A stretch of DNA of 5,054 nt, taken from Prevotellaceae bacterium (GTDB lineage Bacteria; Bacteroidota; Bacteroidia; Bacteroidales; Paludibacteraceae). A model generated the notes under the pieces. The model saw only the letters and a program-made list of their open reading frames with translations. It was not told where the DNA came from and ran no database searches. The first letter of the stretch is position 1; each line of letters starts with the position of its first letter. Below are positions 1 to 4,680 of this stretch, piece by piece. A program made the position numbers and the translations under genes. Location of the stretch: NCBI GenBank assembly GCA_031270425.1, contig JAISXQ010000149.1, positions 1-5,054 on the forward strand, written 5' to 3'.

Positions 1-276
1 GAGAAACGCTTCCAAATCATTACCCGCAAGGCGGAAATAGACTCGGAAGACAAAGAGGTGAGAGTGCTCCGTATCAACGGCAACACCTTTATCGACAGCC
101 GGAGCAAAAATACGGCGGAAATCAACCTCTTCGACCTTAGCGGACGGCAGTTGCAACAGACGCTGCAACTTGCACCGGGCGAAATAAGGGCGCTTCCGTC
201 CCTGCCCGGCGGAGTGTATGTTGTGGAAATTACAGCGAAAAATAAAAAGTATTTGGAAAAAATTATAGCCCCCTAA
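1..276 (+). CDS. C-terminal end of a T9SS-exported protein (type A sorting domain), 5' partial
   Basis: The frame is open from base 1 to the TAA at 274-276, so the gene begins upstream of the window and only its last 91 codons are visible. The final ~75 residues read as a Por secretion tail / type A sorting domain: a beta-strand pair, then NLFDLSGRQL (residues 42-51), then LPGGVYVVEI (68-77), then a lysine-rich last strand ending KYLEKIIAP. In this family the domain directs a protein that has crossed the inner membrane by Sec to the type IX translocon in the outer membrane. It is then usually removed as the protein is released or attached to surface lipopolysaccharide. The catalytic or adhesive part of the protein lies outside the window, so its activity cannot be told. 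The last Pro codon and the stop lie inside the CCCCCTAAATCC start of the adjoining repeat. A GTG or ATG inside this stretch is not a credible start. Confidence 0.88.
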   Translation, partial: EKRFQIITRKAEIDSEDKEVRVLRINGNTFIDSRSKNTAEINLFDLSGRQLQQTLQLAPGEIRALPSLPGGVYVVEITAKNKKYLEKIIAP

Positions 277-317
277 ATCCCTCCCGCTGAGGCGGGACAA
301 GCTCTTGGGGGACTTTT
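269..317. repeat. Left outer arm of the intergenic repeat mosaic, with a small hairpin
   Basis: It begins CCCCCTAAATCC, overlapping the stop codon of the T9SS gene, and ends GGGGGACTTTT (307-317). The end CCCCC (269-273) can pair with GGGGG (307-311), enclosing a perfect hairpin CCCGC-TGAG-GCGGG at 283-296. The last 11 bases recur as an exact reverse complement at 509-519, so this block and the right outer block face each other. GC-rich stems followed by a short T-run could also terminate transcription of the gene to the left. That role is inference; the pairing is read directly. Confidence 0.6.
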
Positions 318-323
318 TGGGAA

Positions 324-356
324 GTGCAACGTAAGAGCGTTCTTGCGTTGCACGAA
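324..356. repeat. Stem-loop repeat, copy 1 (TGCAACGTAAGA ... CGTTGCACGAA)
   Basis: GTGCAACG at 324-331 pairs with CGTTGCAC at 346-353. The stem continues through a G-T pair (332/345) and AAGA/TCTT, giving a 13-bp stem with a 4-nt loop (337-340). The arms TGCAACGTAAGA (325-336) and CGTTGCACGAA (346-356) recur exactly 150 bases downstream at 475-486 and 496-506, while the 9 bases between them differ. A T-run at 364-369 follows the stem by about 10 bases, so a weak terminator role for the T9SS gene is possible but not established. Confidence 0.7.
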
Positions 357-373
357 ACTTAAATTTTTTCATA

Positions 374-406
374 AACTTCTCCAACGTTCCGAACGTTGGA
401 AAAGTT
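374..406. repeat. Inverted repeat centred on CCAACGTTC-C-GAACGTTGG
   Basis: TCCAACGTTC (380-389) is followed by a single C and then its exact reverse complement GAACGTTGGA (391-400). Allowing one mismatch (379/401), the symmetry extends to AACTT/AAGTT, giving 16-bp arms at 374-389 and 391-406. It is a separate element in the same cluster, sharing the word CAACGTT with the flanking stem-loop repeats. No protein or RNA role can be assigned. Confidence 0.6.
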
Positions 407-421
407 AAAACAGGAAAGGTC

Positions 422-472
422 AGCGGAATAACACCTAACAGGTTTTCAAAACCTGTTAGGTGTTATTCCGCT
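422..472. repeat. Perfect 25-bp palindrome with a 1-nt centre (ACACCTAACAGG type)
   Basis: Positions 422-446 and 448-472 are exact reverse complements around C447; every one of the 25 positions matches. The core word is ACACCTAACAGGTTTT. Similar ACCTAACAGG palindromes recur between genes in many Bacteroidales genomes as far as I recall, so it is probably a dispersed REP-like element. It could extrude a cruciform, or fold as a long RNA hairpin if transcribed. It has no U-tract directly after it and is not a convincing terminator. Confidence 0.8.
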
Positions 473-474
473 TT

Positions 475-506
475 TGCAACGTAAGAACCCCGCAACGTTG
501 CACGAA
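475..506. repeat. Stem-loop repeat, copy 2 (TGCAACGTAAGA ... CGTTGCACGAA)
   Basis: This is the same element as at 325-356, with identical 12-nt left and 11-nt right arms and identical length. The 9-nt core differs: ACCCCGCAA here, GCGTTCTTG there. Only the outer TGCAACG/CGTTGCA still pairs across the core. The right half instead contains its own palindrome GCAACGTTGC (492-501). It lies directly after the 25-bp palindrome, so the two copies flank the palindrome and the 374-406 inverted repeat. Confidence 0.7.
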
Positions 507-508
507 CC

Positions 509-544
509 AAAAGTCCCCCTTCAGGGGTTAGGGGTCTTAGGGGT
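509..544. repeat. Right outer arm of the repeat mosaic, inverted relative to the left arm
   Basis: AAAAGTCCCCC at 509-519 is the exact reverse complement of 307-317. It is followed by TTCAGGGGTTAGGGGTC, which read on the minus strand (GACCCCTAACCCCTGAA) resembles the CCCCCTAAATCC start of the left arm. CCCC(T)/AGGGG can form a small hairpin across TTC. AGGGGT is then repeated at 523-528, 530-535 and 539-544. This closes a cluster in which opposite-facing outer arms enclose the two stem-loop copies and the palindromes. Confidence 0.55.
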
Positions 545-563
545 CGGATCAGGTTGGGTCGGG
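524..563 (+). other. G-tract cluster with G-quadruplex potential
   Basis: Three GGGG runs (524-527, 531-534, 540-543) are separated by 3- and 5-nt loops, and two GGG runs follow at 556-558 and 561-563. Four tracts can be combined only by allowing one loop of 12 nt, so a stable quadruplex is possible but not certain. The G-rich strand is the coding strand of the downstream operon, and the cluster ends about 105 bases before its -7 element. Confidence 0.35.
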
Positions 564-625
564 AGAAATAGAGACGTTTTTATACACTTAAATTCATGAT
601 AATCATCATATTTTGACACTTCGGG

Positions 626-643
626 GCTTACAGGATAGTAAGC
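626..643. promoter_or_regulatory. Inverted repeat upstream of the operon promoter, possible operator
   Basis: GCTTAC (626-631) and GTAAGC (638-643) are exact reverse complements with a 6-nt spacer, AGGATA. The dyad lies about 25 bases upstream of the predicted -7 element, so it would fall near -57 to -40 of the likely start. That is a suitable place for an activator or other regulator. Six-base arms are short, and nothing here identifies a binding protein. Confidence 0.25.
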
Positions 644-668
644 GGGTAATCATTTAGAATAAATAATG

Positions 669-676
669 TATCTTTG
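669..676 (+). promoter_or_regulatory. Predicted Bacteroidota -7 promoter element for the regulator-kinase operon
   Basis: TATCTTTG matches the primary Bacteroidota sigma factor -7 consensus TAnnTTTG at every fixed base and is followed by CA, as is common. Transcription would start near 682-685, leaving an untranslated leader of about 105 bases before the ATG at 790. No clear TTTG -33 element is present at the right spacing. A second TAnnTTTG match, TAAATTTG at 731-738, could be an additional start with a leader of about 45 bases. No sigma-54 GG-N10-GC motif with correct spacing was found in this leader region. Confidence 0.5.
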
Positions 677-789
677 CAGAAAGAATAATTACACTAAAAT
701 TTAAACTGGCTTTAAAAGTTCGGAAATTGCTAAATTTGTGTTAACTTTACAGTTGTAATTGTTCCATACACAATAAAACGGACATAATA

Positions 790-1986
790 ATGAGTTCAAT
801 TCTTATTGTAGAAGATGATCTGACTCTGTGCCTGATGTTGAAGACATGGCTAACCAGAAAGAGATTCTCAGTTGATTCTGCAAATAGTATTAGGGAAGCC
901 AAGAAAAAGATAAAAAAAGAAATTCCGGACATTATACTGTCCGACTTGCGTTTGCCTGACGGAAACGGAATAGAGCTGTTGAGATGGGCGAAAGAGTTCA
1001 GCGAACCTGTTATCGTGATTATGATGACCAGCTATGCGAATATCGGTACTGCGGTAGAATCAATAAAATCAGGAGCTTACGACTATGTTGCCAAGCCCTT
1101 GAACCCGGAAGAACTGTATTCGAAAATTTGTGCGGCTCAGGAACAGAATAAAGAAACGCCCGCATCCGCAAGAACAAATGCAGGAAGCCATGCCCTAAAC
1201 TCCGAAAACCCGGATGATTTGCAAACAACAAGGACGTATATTAAAGGTCATTCGCCCCTCTACAAGCAACTTTACGAATATGTAGATTTAGTAGCGCCTA
1301 CAAAAATGTCGGTGCTTATTCTTGGAGCAAGCGGCGTAGGAAAAGAACATATAGCGCGGCGAATCCACGAGAAAAGCGAACGTGTCGCAAGTCCTTTTGT
1401 TGCCGTCGATTGCGGAGTGTTATCCAGGGAATTGGCGGCAAGCGATTTTTTCGGACACGAAAAAGGAGCGTTTACCGGCGCCCTGACAAAGAAACAGGGA
1501 CTTTTTGTCGCCGCCGACGGAGGGACTATATTTCTGGATGAGATTGGCAATCTGTCGCTCGATATACAAATTCAACTGTTACGAGTATTGCAGGAAAAAA
1601 GGGTGCGTCCGGTGGGGAGCGAAAAGGATGTGCCTGTAAATGTACGGATTATTGCCGCTACAAACGAGAAAATTGATACCGCTGCGCCCAATCCGTCGTT
1701 CCGTCTGGATTTGTATCACCGTTTAAGTGAATTTGTGCTGTATGTTCCGAGTCTGAATGAGTGTAAAGAGGATATTCCGCTGTTTTTGCACCACTTTTTG
1801 GAAAGATCGAACGGCGAATTAGGCAAAAATATAATCGGTTTCACTCCTCAGGCGTTAAACTTATTGATTAACTATTCGTGGCCCGGCAATATCAGGGAAA
1901 TAAAAAACGTGGTCAGCAGGATGGTGCTGATTTCTCAGGAACAATACATAAAACCGGAACATGTTCCCGAATATATTCGAGCGTAA
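790..1986 (+). CDS. RteB/NtrC-type sigma-54 response regulator lacking a DNA-binding domain
   Basis: This 398-residue protein has a receiver domain (1-~118) with acidic pocket E8/D9/D10, phospho-acceptor D52, T80 and K102. A polar linker (~119-150) follows, then a sigma-54 AAA+ domain (~151-396). The AAA+ domain shows Walker A GASGVGKE (179-186), an intact GAFTGA sigma-54 contact loop (226-231), Walker B GGTIFLDEI (244-252), candidate arginine fingers R305/R311 and sensor II WPGNIRE (364-370). Phosphorylation should promote oligomerisation and ATP-driven opening of sigma-54 polymerase in the cytoplasm. The protein ends KPEHVPEYIRA, where relatives continue through a linker into a Fis-type helix-turn-helix; that domain is absent. 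An in-frame stop at 742-744 and no other ATG after it fix the start at 790; no Shine-Dalgarno is seen. The downstream kinase is its likely phosphodonor. The RteB comparison is from domain layout and recalled family sequence. Confidence 0.93.
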   Translation: MSSILIVEDDLTLCLMLKTWLTRKRFSVDSANSIREAKKKIKKEIPDIILSDLRLPDGNGIELLRWAKEFSEPVIVIMMTSYANIGTAVESIKSGAYDYVAKPLNPEELYSKICAAQEQNKETPASARTNAGSHALNSENPDDLQTTRTYIKGHSPLYKQLYEYVDLVAPTKMSVLILGASGVGKEHIARRIHEKSERVASPFVAVDCGVLSRELAASDFFGHEKGAFTGALTKKQGLFVAADGGTIFLDEIGNLSLDIQIQLLRVLQEKRVRPVGSEKDVPVNVRIIAATNEKIDTAAPNPSFRLDLYHRLSEFVLYVPSLNECKEDIPLFLHHFLERSNGELGKNIIGFTPQALNLLINYSWPGNIREIKNVVSRMVLISQEQYIKPEHVPEYIRA

Positions 1987-1987
1987 A

Positions 1988-2097
1988 CACCAAACTCTAA
2001 ACTCTCTAAACTTTAAACTCTAAACTCCTAACCACCAAACTTTAAACTCTAAACTCTAAACTCTAAACTTCCAATCACCAACCTTTAAACTCTAAAT
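1988..2097. repeat. CTAAACT heptamer tandem repeat between regulator and kinase genes
   Basis: Nearly all of the 114-nt gap is built from a 7-bp unit (CTAAACT/TAAACTC) with interruptions such as CTTTAAACT. A higher-order pattern is visible: the lead-in word CACCAA begins at 1988, 2033 and 2076, each time followed by a heptamer run, so three blocks of about 43-45 bases are stacked. The array starts one base after the regulator's stop and ends just before the kinase ATG. No promoter or terminator is seen inside, which fits co-transcription. Slippage here could change the gene spacing or the kinase translation signal. Confidence 0.85.
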
Positions 2098-2100
2098 TTT

Positions 2101-4572
2101 ATGAAACAAGAATCAAAAACAAAGGCGTTGATCCTGGCAGGATACATTTTGGTAATAATCCTGGCAGGAGCAGGGATTTTAACTTTATACGGCGAATTAA
2201 AAAAAATATCGGAAGTAAGCGCCGACACCGGAAGTGAGGAAATCATAACCGTAAGCAATGTCTTGTCAACCTTGTACGAAGCCGATAACAGCGGGCTTTA
2301 TACCTTTCCGCCGAGCGCCCGCTATCCGAAATGTGTCTATGATTCCCTGATGTTGAAGATAAAAGACGATGTATTTATTTTAAAGGGAAAAGCCACAGAT
2401 TCGGTTTACCTGTCAAAATTAGACAGCGTGATACTGCTGCTCGACTTGAAACAGCGCAATGAAAATCAAATGCTGCTTTTAATGGATTCTATCATGCAGC
2501 TTCCCGTCCGGCAGCATCAAATAATGACGACGGTACTTTCGCAAAAAGATTTATCCAACATCGAATCCGTCATCCGAATGCGCGACATGCAAATAATCGA
2601 CTCGACAACGCTTGTCGTGAAGAAAAAGTCTCTTCTTCAAAAAATATCCGACCTCTTCGACAGAAATGCGCACGACTCAATATCATTAAATTTGGTACAA
2701 AAAAAGGAAATAGTCGATTCCATAGTTCCGATAAAATTTACCACAGACACAATTGCGCAATACGTAACAAATTATGTTTCGGAACGGAATCACCGTTACT
2801 CTATTTTAGTCGCAAAACTGTCGCGAAGACAATTCGGATTACAACAAACGAATGATGTTTTATTGAGCAAGATCAACTATATTCTTAAAGATCTGGAAAA
2901 TAAAGACGCAAAAGCAAAGCAGGAAATCGAATCGTCCAAGAAAAAAGTACTGGCGGATTCGGCGCAAATAAGCTATTTGATACTTATAGTTACGGCATTT
3001 ATCGTTGTCTTTTTCGTAATGCTGATACTGCAACTTATCAACAAGCAAATGAAATACCAGCAAGAGTTGGAGGTATCGAAGGCGCGTACCGAATCGCTGC
3101 TCGTAAGTAAAGAGCAACTTATGCTGGCTATTTCGCACGACATCAAAGCGCCGTTAAGTTCCATAATCGGTTTTATTGAAATTTTATCGAAAGTTAAACT
3201 TCCCGAAAAAGAAAAATATTTTATACAGAACATGCAAATATCCTCCGAGCAGATATTGGAACTTGTAAATAATTTATTGGATTTCCATAAATTAGACTCT
3301 GGAAAATACATGCTTAACCCGATAAATTTTTCCCCATACATGTTTATAAACGACATATACCGGAGTTTTGTTCCCGTCGCCACTTTCAAGTCGCTGAAAA
3401 TAAACCTGAACAATGAAATCGATTCTTCAAAAATATATAACAGCGATCCTTTTCGCATCAAACAGATAGTGAACAATTTAATAACGAACGCTATAAAATT
3501 TACCCGGGAAGGAAGCATAGATATAAGTGCAAAAATTGAAAAATCCAAAAACAGGGAATGGTTTATTGTTTCGGTAAAAGATACGGGTATCGGTATTTCA
3601 CAAGAAGATTTAAAGAAACTTTTTGAACGGTACAAACGGGCAAAACATGCAGAATCGCATCGCATAGAAGGATTCGGGCTGGGATTGGCTATTTCTAAAA
3701 AATTAGCCAACCTGCTCAACGGAGGCATTATGGTGGAATCGAAATTGGACGTTGGAAGTACGTTTACATTAAAAGTACCGATATTCCCCGCCGAAGCAAA
3801 ATCGCATAAAACGCAGTATGAACCGGACAGTATAAATAAAGAAGGGCTGAGACTGTTGCTTATAGACGATGATAAAGTTTTATTGCATGTATATTCCGAA
3901 ATGCTGAAACAGCTTGGATACGAGGTTAAAATGTGTTACAGCTCTCTTAAATCGTTGGAATTATTACAAAACAACAAATTCGATATTGTTTTCTGCGATA
4001 TTCAAATGCCCGACATGAACGGCTTCGAATTAGTGGAACGTATTCGGAACGCTACATTTCCCAAAGCTAAAAATATAGCCGTCGTAGCTCTGTCCGCCCG
4101 TTCGGACGTTTCGTTAACTACTTATAAGGAAGCCGGTTTTACAGCTTTCCTGCCGAAGCCCTTTACTTCTCAGCAATTGCTTTCCTTAATAGCCGAACTG
4201 ATGGATGTAGAGAATAAAGCGCTCGAAAAAACGGAGCAAAAAAGTAATGCCGGCGATAGCTGCTTTCATTCGTTAATTGCCTTTGCGGAGGGAGACAAGG
4301 ACGCCGCCAAGTTAATTTTGAATACCTTTATAACTGAGAACATTCAAATGCTGTCGAAGTTGGAGGCGGCGTTGCAATCGAAGGACTGGATTACGATTCA
4401 ATCGCTGGCACACAAGCTTCTGCCGCGCATGAGGATGATTGAAGACAAAGAAATCGTTTCAATCCTTTATGCCGTTGAAAAAGGAGAACAAAGCATCGAA
4501 AAGTTGAATGCCGTATTGACAATGATAGAAAACAGAAATTCGGAGGCGCTTAAATTTATTGAAACCTTGTAA
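2101..4572 (+). CDS. RteA-like hybrid histidine kinase with receiver and Hpt domains
   Basis: This 823-residue inner-membrane sensor kinase has TM1 (~9-30), a ~260-residue presumed periplasmic, largely helical sensor region with no domain I recognise, TM2 (~290-312) and a coiled-coil-like linker (~313-340). HisKA follows with SHDIKAPL (phospho-acceptor H346). The HATPase has an N-box with N459/N463, G1 DTGIGI (494-499), F-box LFERYKRA (507-514) and G2 GFGLGL (524-529). The receiver (~583-700) has D589-D591, D633, S665 and K686. The C-terminal Hpt (~720-815) has AHKLLPRMRM with H771. All phosphotransfer residues are present, so H346 > D633 > H771 > D52 of the upstream regulator is the expected relay. 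No HAMP or PAS domain is apparent. An in-frame TAA at 2086-2088 and no other start between fix the ATG at 2101. The stimulus is unknown. Resemblance to RteA rests on architecture and the sensor style (VLSTLYEAD near residues 54-62). Confidence 0.93.
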   Translation: MKQESKTKALILAGYILVIILAGAGILTLYGELKKISEVSADTGSEEIITVSNVLSTLYEADNSGLYTFPPSARYPKCVYDSLMLKIKDDVFILKGKATDSVYLSKLDSVILLLDLKQRNENQMLLLMDSIMQLPVRQHQIMTTVLSQKDLSNIESVIRMRDMQIIDSTTLVVKKKSLLQKISDLFDRNAHDSISLNLVQKKEIVDSIVPIKFTTDTIAQYVTNYVSERNHRYSILVAKLSRRQFGLQQTNDVLLSKINYILKDLENKDAKAKQEIESSKKKVLADSAQISYLILIVTAFIVVFFVMLILQLINKQMKYQQELEVSKARTESLLVSKEQLMLAISHDIKAPLSSIIGFIEILSKVKLPEKEKYFIQNMQISSEQILELVNNLLDFHKLDSGKYMLNPINFSPYMFINDIYRSFVPVATFKSLKINLNNEIDSSKIYNSDPFRIKQIVNNLITNAIKFTREGSIDISAKIEKSKNREWFIVSVKDTGIGISQEDLKKLFERYKRAKHAESHRIEGFGLGLAISKKLANLLNGGIMVESKLDVGSTFTLKVPIFPAEAKSHKTQYEPDSINKEGLRLLLIDDDKVLLHVYSEMLKQLGYEVKMCYSSLKSLELLQNNKFDIVFCDIQMPDMNGFELVERIRNATFPKAKNIAVVALSARSDVSLTTYKEAGFTAFLPKPFTSQQLLSLIAELMDVENKALEKTEQKSNAGDSCFHSLIAFAEGDKDAAKLILNTFITENIQMLSKLEAALQSKDWITIQSLAHKLLPRMRMIEDKEIVSILYAVEKGEQSIEKLNAVLTMIENRNSEALKFIETL

Positions 4573-4606
4573 ACGTTATTTTTTCCGTTGATTATTAAAT
4601 AAAAAA

Positions 4607-4645
4607 CCTTATCGCTTATCCTTTTACAGACAATAAGCGATAAGG
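4607..4645 (-). terminator. Intrinsic terminator of the minus-strand gene, between convergent genes
   Basis: CCTTATCGCTTA (4607-4618) pairs perfectly with TAAGCGATAAGG (4634-4645), plus one further T-A pair, around a ~13-nt loop. Read on the minus strand the stem is followed directly by TTTTTT (complement of 4601-4606), the classic Rho-independent arrangement for the gene ending at 4681. On the plus strand only GAAAAC follows the stem, so termination of the kinase transcript here would be weaker, although the hairpin may protect both 3' ends. Confidence 0.75.
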
Positions 4646-4680
4646 GAAAACAAATACTTGTATTATTGTTACTAAGGGTC

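Noticed and set aside
269..544. CRISPR array
   Set aside because: The repeats are palindromic, few and nested, with no regular repeat-spacer periodicity and no cas genes in view.
613..641. TTGACA-N17-TAGTAA resembling an E. coli sigma-70 promoter
   Set aside because: The -10 match is poor, and the Bacteroidota primary sigma factor uses TTTG/TAnnTTTG elements; TATCTTTG at 669-676 is the better candidate.
700..716. TTTAAA-CTGGC-TTTAAA symmetric pair in the leader
   Set aside because: TTTAAA is self-complementary and common in AT-rich leaders; with no conservation data it is not separable from chance.
707..731. TGGC ... TTGCT as a sigma-54 promoter for the regulator
   Set aside because: GG at 708-709 and GC at 729-730 are 21 bases apart rather than the required 12, so the motif cannot function as a -24/-12 element.
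1272..1550. Minus-strand open frame across the AAA+ coding region
   Set aside because: It is antisense to Walker A, GAFTGA and Walker B codons of the regulator; no independent evidence supports it.
2973..3728. 251-codon minus-strand open frame inside the kinase gene
   Set aside because: It lies wholly antisense to HisKA and HATPase coding sequence whose motifs are intact; its translation shows no recognisable domain and it is a shadow frame.
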